Source of the DNA: Paenibacillus sp. Soil766
GTDB taxonomy: Bacteria > Bacillota > Bacilli > Paenibacillales > NBRC-103111
Length of the DNA: 64,000 nucleotides
Direction of reading: 5' to 3'
Assembly (NCBI RefSeq): GCF_001428105.1
Contig: NZ_LMSJ01000028.1
Location: 1-64,000 of the forward strand
Shown: in pieces, positions 14,383 through 21,905 of the stretch
Numbering within the stretch: position 1 is the first letter of the stretch
How the letters are laid out: every line of letters begins with the position of its first letter
The notes under the pieces: generated by a model
What the model was told of the DNA's origin: nothing
The model's database searches: none
The model's input: only the letters and a program-made list of their open reading frames with translations
Made by a program: the position numbers and the translations under genes

Positions 14383-14955
14383 ATGGCTGAGGTTCTTCTG
14401 TTTCACCACGCACTGGGACTTACTAAGGGGATTTACTCCTTCGCCGACGAGCTTAGAGTGGGAGGGCACACTGTACACGTTCCTGACCTTTTCGAAGGTC
14501 GCGTGTTTACCACGATCGAAGACGGTATGGCCTATATCAAAGAAACTGGGTTCGAAGAGATTATGGAGCGCGGTGCACGCGTAGCTAGTGAACTACCGTC
14601 TGAAATCATTTATGCGGGGTTTTCGCTCGGTGTATTGGCGGCTCAGAAGCTCGCCCAGACCCGTGAAGGTACCCGTGGCGCATTATTCTTTTACTCCTGC
14701 GTTCCAACTTCGATGTTCGGGTCACCCTGGCCAGCGGATCTGCCGGTGCAGATTCATGGCATGGATGCAGATCCCTATTTCGTTGATGAAGGGGACTTGG
14801 AGGCAGCACGAGAGCTCGTGGCCTCGGCTAATCATGCCGAGCTCTATTTGTACCCAGGCAATCAACACTACTTCGCCGACAGTAGTTTGTCGTCGTACGA
14901 CGCTGACGCGACAGCGTTGCTGTTGCAACGTGTACTTGAATTCCTCCAGCAGTGA
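14383..14955 (+). CDS. Dienelactone-hydrolase-family protein with Ser nucleophile
   Basis: This is a 190-residue alpha/beta hydrolase. VLLFHHALGLTKGI is the first strand, HVPDLFEGRVF the family loop, YAGFSLGVLAAQKLA the nucleophile elbow at about Ser81, HGMDADPYF the Asp region and YPGNQHYFAD the His. Classical dienelactone hydrolases have Cys at the elbow (G-x-C-x-G), whereas this one has Ser, so ester or lactone specificity may differ. GGAGGAG lies 9 bases before ATG 14383. A hairpin follows the gene, then a WYL regulator that may control it. Confidence 0.82.
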   Translation: MAEVLLFHHALGLTKGIYSFADELRVGGHTVHVPDLFEGRVFTTIEDGMAYIKETGFEEIMERGARVASELPSEIIYAGFSLGVLAAQKLAQTREGTRGALFFYSCVPTSMFGSPWPADLPVQIHGMDADPYFVDEGDLEAARELVASANHAELYLYPGNQHYFADSSLSSYDADATALLLQRVLEFLQQ

Positions 14956-14959
14956 TAGA

Positions 14960-14986
14960 AGGATGCCGGTTATGATACGGCATCCT
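14960..14986 (+). terminator. Hairpin after the hydrolase gene
   Basis: AGGATGCCG and CGGCATCCT form a perfect 9-bp stem with a 9-base loop a few bases after the stop codon. There is no strong U-tract. Confidence 0.5.
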
Positions 14987-15033
14987 AGTACTTGTTAATT
15001 GATTTAGTCTTATTGCATCTAGGAGGGATTGAT

Positions 15034-15996
15034 TTGAAAATTCAGCGACTGCTTGGCATTACAATGCTTCTACTAAGTCAGCGGCGGGTTAACGCCCAAA
15101 CATTTGCGGATAAGTTTGAGGTATCCCTCCGGACGATTTATCGTGATTTGGAGACGATTAATACCGCAGGTATTCCCATCGTATCGTACACTGGATACGA
15201 TGGGGGTTATGAGATTATGGAGCAGTTCCGTATTGATCGGCAAATTGTGACGTTTGACGATTTGCAGTCGATTCTGGTTGCGCTAAAAGGTGTTCAAGCA
15301 TCTCTTGAGGATAAGGAGATGGAAGATTTATTGACCAAAATCAAGGCGCTTGTGGTGAGGTCTGAGCAAAATCAAATGGAAGATTCAGGTGAAACACTTA
15401 TCTTCGATACGAACCTTTGGCATGGTGGAGGATTGAAAGATAAATCCATGCTAGTCTCGCTACGTCAAGCCTCCAAGAACAGGAAGGTTGTATCATTTTT
15501 GTATACCAATACGGATGGTATTGGGGAACAGAGAGAGGTCGAACCCATTGGTATAGCCTGGAAAGGTTACGCATGGTACTTGTACGCGTATTGCAGGCTG
15601 CGCAATGACTACAGGACGTTCCGACTCTCTAGAGTAAACAGCTTACGAATCCATTTGGAACATTTTACAAACAAGGGTGTTCGAATGAGTGAACTAGACG
15701 CGCGTTGGGGAAATCAGGAGACGGGCCCATCCGTTCCGCTATTGCTACATTTTCGGTCACGATTAAGAGTACGGGTGGAGGAAGCCTTCGGTCTCGACAA
15801 TACTGAAATTCAGGAAGATGGCTCCATACTCGTCAGAACTAGCTATCCTAATAATCATTGGATGTACGGAATGATCCTGAGCTATGGACCGGATGTTCGC
15901 GTACTTGAACCAGCTTTTGTAGCTGACAAGATTAGAATTCAAGGAGAGCAGATCGCGAATAATTACAACTATCCAGCTGATGGGATTGAACCGTGA
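15034..15996 (+). CDS. YafY-type HTH/WYL-domain transcriptional regulator
   Basis: This is a protein of 320 residues. An N-terminal winged helix (LGITMLLLSQRRVNAQ, FEVSLRTIYRDLETIN) is followed by the WYL domain with VEPIGIAWKGYAWYLYAYCR and FRLSRVNSL and by the WCX C-terminal region ending in DVRVLEPAFV. Such proteins sense small ligands or nucleic acid and regulate a neighbouring gene. TTG 15034 with AGGAGGG 7 bases upstream is clearly the start. It lies just downstream of the hydrolase gene. Confidence 0.88.
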   Translation: MKIQRLLGITMLLLSQRRVNAQTFADKFEVSLRTIYRDLETINTAGIPIVSYTGYDGGYEIMEQFRIDRQIVTFDDLQSILVALKGVQASLEDKEMEDLLTKIKALVVRSEQNQMEDSGETLIFDTNLWHGGGLKDKSMLVSLRQASKNRKVVSFLYTNTDGIGEQREVEPIGIAWKGYAWYLYAYCRLRNDYRTFRLSRVNSLRIHLEHFTNKGVRMSELDARWGNQETGPSVPLLLHFRSRLRVRVEEAFGLDNTEIQEDGSILVRTSYPNNHWMYGMILSYGPDVRVLEPAFVADKIRIQGEQIANNYNYPADGIEP

Positions 15997-16043
15997 TGCA
16001 ACCGGCCCTTCCATGTATACCTACACCTCGTACGTCGAGATGC

Positions 16044-16847
16044 TTACAGAATGTGGAGGTACTTCAAGGCTTCAAGTGTGACTGTCTTGGCAGTCGTCCC
16101 GCTGCTATCAACGTTAGTGGCGAACACCCAGTCGGTTTTACCGCGCTCCACATACCCTACATACCAACCGAGGCCCATGTCGGATAACCGTGTGCCTGTC
16201 TTGCCATGCACCGTGTAGTTGTCCTGGTCGTTATCAATCATAATGCGCTTGACTGTTTTCATAGTCTGCTCCTGGAATGGCAGCGTCTCCTCCACCAGTT
16301 CTTCCATGAAGTCGATCTGCTCCTCCGCCGAGATCTTCAGCGAGCTATTCAGCCAAAAGGTATCGATGCCCCCGCTAATATCCCTATTACCGTAATGAAT
16401 ACGCTCCATATTGCTCTTCATCCGCTCGGAACCAATATCCCGTGCCATCGCTTGGTAATACCAAATTGCGGATGCCCGCATTGCTGAAGCCAGCGTATGG
16501 TCTCGGTTCCATACCTCGAATGGCCGGACGACGCCATCCCACCTCTTTACGTCATATTCGTCCCGCACTGCTCCCACTTCGAGTCCGATGAGCGCGTTCG
16601 GTACCTTGAACGTTGACTCTGGCGTGAACCGCTGCCGGCTCCTATCGGGATTGCAGACGTATACACGGTCCGTCTTCAGGTTTTTGATGATCAGTGTACC
16701 TTGATCCTGTTGGAACATCTCTTCGCAAGGGAGCTTCGTATCTTTCGAGGCGGCATTCACGGAAAGTGCTGCACTACCCGTTGTTCCTGCGAACAGCAGG
16801 GCGGCGGATGCCAGGACGATCTGGTATTTCTTTTTCCAGGTAAACAA
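16044..16847 (-). CDS. Class D beta-lactamase (BPU/BAT-like)
   Basis: This is a protein of 267 residues. A signal peptide (about 1-34) is followed by the class D motifs: S78-T-F-K81 (catalytic Ser and the carboxylated Lys), S126-A-I, Y152-G-N and K216-T-G. It hydrolyses beta-lactams outside the membrane. The start is TTG at 16847 because AAGGAGG lies 6-7 bases before it; the ATG at 16874 overlaps that site. It is divergent from a MocR regulator with a 147-bp shared intergenic region holding direct repeats. Intact and likely functional; the spectrum cannot be predicted. Confidence 0.9.
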   Translation of the reverse strand: MFTWKKKYQIVLASAALLFAGTTGSAALSVNAASKDTKLPCEEMFQQDQGTLIIKNLKTDRVYVCNPDRSRQRFTPESTFKVPNALIGLEVGAVRDEYDVKRWDGVVRPFEVWNRDHTLASAMRASAIWYYQAMARDIGSERMKSNMERIHYGNRDISGGIDTFWLNSSLKISAEEQIDFMEELVEETLPFQEQTMKTVKRIMIDNDQDNYTVHGKTGTRLSDMGLGWYVGYVERGKTDWVFATNVDSSGTTAKTVTLEALKYLHIL

Positions 16848-16922
16848 ATTGCATTCCTCCTTAGGCGTATTCATAATGGAATAACAGAAAAGCTCGTGTC
16901 GACAACACTGAGTATAGTTGAA

Positions 16923-16953
16923 TTTACGGCTGGGCTACAGTGCCGTTTACGGC
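16923..16953. promoter_or_regulatory. Direct repeats between beta-lactamase and MocR genes
   Basis: TTTACGGC occurs at 16923-16930 and 16946-16953, 23 bp apart, and each copy is followed by a TACAG (16936-16940 and 16965-16969). MocR-type regulators bind direct repeats near their own promoters, so this is a candidate operator for both divergent genes. Confidence 0.45.
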
Positions 16954-16994
16954 GATTGTACCCGTACAGTTGGCATGAAGGAGTGAATGGGAAC

Positions 16995-18398
16995 ATGCTA
17001 TATGAAAGGATTGTGGAACAGCTTTTGCAGGAGATGAAAGACGGGAAGAGGCGGCCGGGGGATAAGCTGCCGTCAATTCGAGAAGGGGCCGAAGCGTTCG
17101 GATGTAGCAGAAATACGGTGATTCGCGCGTACGGGGAGCTCGAGCAAAGTCACCGAATCTATGCTGTGCCCCAGAGCGGCTATTATGTCGCGCATCGCAG
17201 CCAAGGCAGGGAGGACGGGAGAAGCTCAGAGGAAGTGCAGAACATCATCGATTTCGTATGGGCGGGCCCAGACCGGAGCGCAATGCCGTACCGTGATTTT
17301 CAACACTGCATGAATGAGGCCATCGAGCGGTACCGTGAGGACATGTTCACATATTCGGAGGGACAAGGCCTCGCTTCTTTGCAGCTCCAGCTGGCACGGC
17401 ATCTACGGGACTTGCAGGTGTTCACGGTCCCAGAACGAATTTATGTGGTGACTGGCTCTCAGCAGGCGCTGAATTTGCTGGTGGGATTGCCTTATCCTAA
17501 CGGGAAGTTGAACATTGTCGTGGAGCAACCGGTGCATGCCGGCATGATCGAATCTCTGCGGGGATTTGGGGGTGAAGTGCACGGAATCCGTTATGAGGAA
17601 GGTGGTGTGGATCTGGGGCAGTTGGAGGCGTTGTTTCGAGACGGGGACATCAAGTTCTTCTACACCGTCTCGAGGTTTCACAACCCAACCGGTTACAGTC
17701 ACACGAACGAGGCCCGTAAGCGCATGGTGGAGTTGGCGCAGCGGTATGACGTGTACATCATCGAGGATGATTATATGGGCGACCTTGACGGTGATCCGAG
17801 GAACGATCCCATGTTCGCTTACGATCCATCGGGGCGGGTCATCTATGTCAAAAGCTTCTCCAAAGTCATGCTTCCCGGCCTGCGCCTTGGTTTGGCCGTA
17901 CTACCGGACGGGCTGCGGGATGAGTTCCTGCGTGCGAAAGCTGCGGCCGACGTGCATTCGCCACTGCTGACACAGGGGGCGCTCGAGGTGTTTCTCGAGA
18001 GCGGTATGTTCTCCGCTCACATTGGCAGAATGCGGGAGATTTACCGCCGGAAGGCGGTGCTGCTGCAGGAATCGTACCGAAAGTATCTGCCACCGGGAAC
18101 CACTTACACCGGTTCTTTCTCCGGCTTCTATACCACGATTGAGCTGCCAGCCCCGCTACGAGCGCAAGCGGCGGCTGACTACCTGCTGCAGCGAGGTGTG
18201 CTCGTCGATCCGGCGCAGCGCATGTACCTCCCGGAGTTCAGGCAGGAAGGTGTCCTCCGGCTAAGCGTCTCTCAGGTGGAGGAAGGTCTCATCGAGCCCG
18301 GTGTCCGGGTCATTGCTGACGGAATTAGGGAACTGCTTCGGCAACGCACGGAAGTGGTGTTCGTGGAGCGGGGCGGCAATAATCCATCGTTCCTGTAA
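16995..18398 (+). CDS. MocR-type regulator (GntR HTH plus PLP aminotransferase domain)
   Basis: This is a protein of 467 residues. The N-terminal GntR winged helix has PGDKLPSIREGAEAFGCSRN and TVIRAYGELEQ. A fold-type I aminotransferase domain follows: VTGSQQALNLLV, FHNPTGYSHTNEARKRMVEL, YIIEDDYMGDLDGD and YVKSFSKVMLPGLRLG with the PLP Lys at about 290. MocR proteins activate or repress a nearby gene in response to PLP or related ligands, here probably the divergent beta-lactamase gene. AAGGAGTG precedes ATG 16995. The frame is open further upstream, but that part is the beta-lactamase antisense. Confidence 0.88.
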   Translation: MLYERIVEQLLQEMKDGKRRPGDKLPSIREGAEAFGCSRNTVIRAYGELEQSHRIYAVPQSGYYVAHRSQGREDGRSSEEVQNIIDFVWAGPDRSAMPYRDFQHCMNEAIERYREDMFTYSEGQGLASLQLQLARHLRDLQVFTVPERIYVVTGSQQALNLLVGLPYPNGKLNIVVEQPVHAGMIESLRGFGGEVHGIRYEEGGVDLGQLEALFRDGDIKFFYTVSRFHNPTGYSHTNEARKRMVELAQRYDVYIIEDDYMGDLDGDPRNDPMFAYDPSGRVIYVKSFSKVMLPGLRLGLAVLPDGLRDEFLRAKAAADVHSPLLTQGALEVFLESGMFSAHIGRMREIYRRKAVLLQESYRKYLPPGTTYTGSFSGFYTTIELPAPLRAQAAADYLLQRGVLVDPAQRMYLPEFRQEGVLRLSVSQVEEGLIEPGVRVIADGIRELLRQRTEVVFVERGGNNPSFL

Positions 18399-18466
18399 TA
18401 ACTAATTAATGCTATGCTATTACTAAAGATTTGGCCGCAAACAATTCATATAATTGAGGTGAGAAA

Positions 18467-18844
18467 GTGATAACGGCATTAATTGGAAGTGTTACTTTTT
18501 CTGCAGTTGCAATACTTTACATATTCTTAGTTATGGGTTTACCTTATGGAGATTTTGCAATGGGCGGGAAGTATAAAATAATGCCAAAACAAATGAGAGT
18601 TGCGTGTGCAATTTCGGTAATAATTCAGCTGATTGCAATCATTTTTTTACTACAAGCAGGAAATGTAATCTCAATTGATGCTTTAGAAAACCTTGCAAAA
18701 GGAGTATGTTACTTTTTTGCAATTTATTTGATAGTAAATACCGTTATGAATGTTATATCCAAAAGTAAAAAGGAAAAGCTTGTTATGACACCATTATCTT
18801 TTCTCTCAGCAATTTGTTTCCTAATCACTGCTATGCAAAGCTAG
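18467..18844 (+). CDS. Four-helix membrane protein of unknown function
   Basis: This is a 125-residue protein with hydrophobic segments at about 6-25, 45-64, 78-97 and 104-122 and a conserved-looking loop MGLPYGDFAMGGKYKIMP. It has a GTG start with GAGGTGAG upstream. Similar small proteins are widespread in Bacillales without assigned function. It is a single gene with lower GC than the preceding MocR gene. Confidence 0.7.
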   Translation: MITALIGSVTFSAVAILYIFLVMGLPYGDFAMGGKYKIMPKQMRVACAISVIIQLIAIIFLLQAGNVISIDALENLAKGVCYFFAIYLIVNTVMNVISKSKKEKLVMTPLSFLSAICFLITAMQS

Positions 18845-18902
18845 CATAAACAGGTGGATAAATAGTAAGGAGCTCTTTAAGGGCTGGTCATCAGGGTCTC
18901 TA

Positions 18903-19332
18903 GTGTTTGCGCGCAAGCATAATTATGAAAACTATTTTTCATCGGATTTTATGCAGCGAATAGGTGATCCATTTCCCCTAGAGGAGCTTCCGGTGAGGCT
19001 GTACTCGGATGAAGACTATCTTGCCATTCAGTCGCTATACAAGAGATTGGAAAGAGGATGCCGGAGACCGCTTTGTCTACGAATTAAATGGCGAAATCGT
19101 CGCATATAGCCATTTGTCTGGTCATGTATTAAGCAGTATTTCCGTCCGTAGAGACCTTCAGGGTTGTGGGATCGGAAGGAAATTTACTATGTATTTATGT
19201 AATGAAATCTATCAGCGCGGCAATGAAAAAGTTGACCTTTGGTGTGTTGTCGGGAATTACGCCATAGGTCTGTATGACGGCCTTGGCTTTAAAGAAAAGC
19301 ATATTACGGAATTTGTGCGTAAAACACTGTGA
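18903..19332 (+). pseudogene. GNAT-family acetyltransferase, frameshifted
   Basis: The N-terminal frame (from GTG 18903) reads NYENYFSSDFMQRIGDPFPL and ends after QSLYKR. The neighbouring frame continues DWKEDAGDRFVYELNGEIVA, SVRRDLQGCGIGRKFTMYLC (acetyl-CoA loop Q-G-C-G-I-G) and GNYAIGLYDGLGF. The join near 19040-19050 requires a one-base correction. There is no good ribosome site at 18903, so the N-terminus may also be incomplete. Only sequencing reads could exclude an error. Confidence 0.7.
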
Positions 19333-19371
19333 TTTTTGCTTTTACACAAGAGGTGGAAATGGAGGAATGCA

Positions 19372-20235
19372 ATGATTGACACATTGGCGGGTATTGAGTG
19401 GCATGAAACAAACCCGATCTTGAACAACCTGTTTAATTCAGGGGCTGAAGGGGCGCTTAGCGCGCTTACGCCGGGGCTTGAGGCGGATGTGGTTAAGATC
19501 ACACTGGGAGAGAATCATTTTGTGTTGAAGGTGTGGAACAAACGCTCGAAACCTGACGTCCTGCGTCAATATCACCTTTTAGAAGCTCTTCATCGTCAGG
19601 GAATCCGCGTATCCGAGCCGATCGGCTATGGGCGAACTGAAACTGGGGACGCTGTGCTGCTGACCCGCTATCACGGAACTGCAGTAACGAAGGTGAGTCC
19701 AAGCATTTTTAAGAAAATTGCCGCTATTTTAGCCGACATTCACCGGCTGCCTCCGGGTAGATTGGAGGGTATGGAGCTGGCAAAGTATGATTTTGCTGCG
19801 TATTTTTTCCCGGGGATTGAAGCATTTCCAACGATGAATGAGGAACTGATCCGTCTCGTCGGTTCCGCGGATATGCAAATGGACCGGATTATTCACGGTG
19901 ATTTCCATTTAGGCAATTTGCTAGAAGAGAATGGACAATACACGGTGATCGACTGGACGAACGGGCAACTGGGGGATCCTAGGTATGATCTGTCATGGGC
20001 TTGTCTGCTTCTGCGCATCTATGTGAGCGAGAGCAAAAGCCTGACGTTTTTGTACAAATATCAAGAGGAAATGCCGATAGCGACGAAGGAGTTGGAGATC
20101 TTTGAAGCGCTTGCCTGCCTGAGGTGGCTTCTGCTCGACCGAACCGCAGGAGTGCCCAAACACACAGATACGATGAAGAAAGTAAGAAAAATCGTCAGGG
20201 ATAGTCGGTTTTTAAATGAAAGTGTGCTGCTATAA
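19372..20235 (+). CDS. APH-family phosphotransferase
   Basis: This is a protein of 287 residues with a kinase-like fold. HFVLKVWNKRSKPDVLRQYH contains the ATP-site Lys. The Brenner motif HGDFHLGNLL has the catalytic Asp at about 177, and VIDWTNGQLGDPRYDLSW holds the metal-binding Asp. The family covers aminoglycoside, choline, fructosamine and homoserine kinases; the sequence does not show which. ATG 19372 has GGAGG upstream; earlier in-frame starts have none. Whether it confers resistance is unknown. Confidence 0.85.
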   Translation: MIDTLAGIEWHETNPILNNLFNSGAEGALSALTPGLEADVVKITLGENHFVLKVWNKRSKPDVLRQYHLLEALHRQGIRVSEPIGYGRTETGDAVLLTRYHGTAVTKVSPSIFKKIAAILADIHRLPPGRLEGMELAKYDFAAYFFPGIEAFPTMNEELIRLVGSADMQMDRIIHGDFHLGNLLEENGQYTVIDWTNGQLGDPRYDLSWACLLLRIYVSESKSLTFLYKYQEEMPIATKELEIFEALACLRWLLLDRTAGVPKHTDTMKKVRKIVRDSRFLNESVLL

Positions 20236-20286
20236 TAAGCAAGCCAAGTTCAATCGGCCAACTGCCTGCATCTCTCCATGACCAAT

Positions 20287-20316
20287 AAAGGCTGCCACAG
20301 GGCAGCCCTATATTTT
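20287..20316. terminator. Hairpin between convergent APH and MATE genes
   Basis: AAAGGCTGCC-aca-GGGCAGCC is followed by CTATATTTT. It probably terminates both convergent genes. It lacks the boxes of the attC-like modules although its stem is similar. Confidence 0.65.
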
Positions 20317-20325
20317 CAACCCAAG

Positions 20326-21675
20326 CTAAGCCATTTCCTCTCTGCTCACTAACACTTTTTTCTCCCAAGCTCTACTTCGCCAGCGTAGTAATAATAGAAG
20401 TCCTCTTATGCCTTCATCGATGATGAAAACGCACCACATACCTACCAAGCCGTACCCCAGATGGACACCAATCCAATACGTTAGCGGGACACACAGTCCC
20501 AAAATGGCGCATGAGCCGACTAGGAGAAGAAATCTTGCGTCACCAGCAGCTCGAAGAGCTTCCCCAATAACAATATTCAAACAGCGTACAGGCTCAAGAA
20601 GAAAACCATAGGTCAATAATAAAGCTCCTAATGCTATGATTTCAACGTTGTCTGTAAACATACCAATCAATTGTTTCCTGAACAGAACGGTTAGTATTAC
20701 CGCGGTAAGTGAAAGTACTAAACTAAGTAATAAACTACGAAACAACTGTTTGTAAGCTTCTTCCTTTTCACCTGCACCCACCAGTCGACCAATGATGATT
20801 TGAGTTCCGCGTCCCAAGGAAATTGCCAGCACCATGATGAACGTCATGATATTTTGAGTATAAATCCGGGTAGAAAGCATTTCAGCCCCTAGTTGAGTGA
20901 TAAAATATGTCGTCATAAGTTGGCTTACAGAATAGATGAGCGAGCTCCCGGCAGTGGGAATACCGATTGACAATATTTTTTTTAGATCTGAGAATCTCGC
21001 TTTGTAAAAGTCCTTGAAGGATAAATTCAATCGAACGATTTTTGTTAAAATAATGCTATACACGACCAATCCGAGCAATTGGCTGAATACTGCTGATAGG
21101 GCGACACCTGGGATACCGAGCTTTGGAAAGCCTAAAGGACCGAAAATAAATAAAATACTGCCGGACAAATTGACGAGATTGATTCCCAAGCTGACGGCCA
21201 TTGTATATCTCGTATAACCATGCACCTGTGTGATGGCCGATATGGTCAGATTGATGGCTTGAATAAATAAGGAACAGCCAACGATCGATAGGAATATACG
21301 CGCCTGCTCCAGTGTCTCTGGTTCCAAGCCGAAAGGCTGCAGCAGCTGTTTACTGAAACAAACGATACATACACTTATGAAGAAGCCGAATATACAATTA
21401 AGCGAAATCGCTCCAGCTGCAAATTTCTTAACATCTCTGATTTTATCCGCACCCAAATATTGGGAAATTACGATGGCCGAACCGGTTGAAACCACTTGGA
21501 GCAGTAAAAACAAAAAAATAATGAGTTGATTACTAACGCCTACAGCGGCAACCGCTTCATCCGATACATGACTGACGATGAACGTATCAGAGGTTCGCAT
21601 AAACACGAGAAGTGCCGATTCAATAAATAAAGGCCATGTAATAGCAAACAAACCTAGCTTCTTAGGATTCGTCAT
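20326..21675 (-). CDS. MATE-family multidrug/cation exporter
   Basis: This is a protein of 449 residues with twelve predicted membrane segments. The N-terminal part has LFIESALLVFMRTSDTFIVS and VAAVGVSNQLIIFLF, the centre GIPGVALSAVFSQL and the second half SLGRGTQIIIGRLVGAGEKE, all typical of MATE antiporters of the NorM/DinF type. They export drugs or metabolites using H+ or Na+. On the minus strand GAAGGAG lies 10 bases before ATG 21675; the 30 codons further upstream are not used. It stands alone, convergent with the APH gene. Confidence 0.88.
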   Translation of the reverse strand: MTNPKKLGLFAITWPLFIESALLVFMRTSDTFIVSHVSDEAVAAVGVSNQLIIFLFLLLQVVSTGSAIVISQYLGADKIRDVKKFAAGAISLNCIFGFFISVCIVCFSKQLLQPFGLEPETLEQARIFLSIVGCSLFIQAINLTISAITQVHGYTRYTMAVSLGINLVNLSGSILFIFGPLGFPKLGIPGVALSAVFSQLLGLVVYSIILTKIVRLNLSFKDFYKARFSDLKKILSIGIPTAGSSLIYSVSQLMTTYFITQLGAEMLSTRIYTQNIMTFIMVLAISLGRGTQIIIGRLVGAGEKEEAYKQLFRSLLLSLVLSLTAVILTVLFRKQLIGMFTDNVEIIALGALLLTYGFLLEPVRCLNIVIGEALRAAGDARFLLLVGSCAILGLCVPLTYWIGVHLGYGLVGMWCVFIIDEGIRGLLLLLRWRSRAWEKKVLVSREEMA

Positions 21676-21905
21676 GGGGTTTGGAACTCCTTCGATACTC
21701 CTCGATATAATCTTTCCTTTATCATGGGGGATGACGAAATCGTTTTCATTGCATAATTTGGGCAAATGAATGCTTTTATTGACTCCAATCTTTTTTCAAC
21801 GGATTTTTAATTATACATGTAACATGAGTTATGCATAGGAAGAGAAAGAAAACCCGAACAATAAGATAGGCTCGCAGGTGAGCGGAACTTATTGTTCGGG
21901 TTTCC

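Noticed and set aside
16701-16994. N-terminal extension of the MocR gene by 98 codons
   Set aside because: That part is antisense to the beta-lactamase start, and a good ribosome site exists for ATG 16995.
20287-20316. GGCTGCC hairpin as another attC-like module
   Set aside because: Neither the 5' nor the 3' box is present; it reads as a plain terminator between convergent genes.
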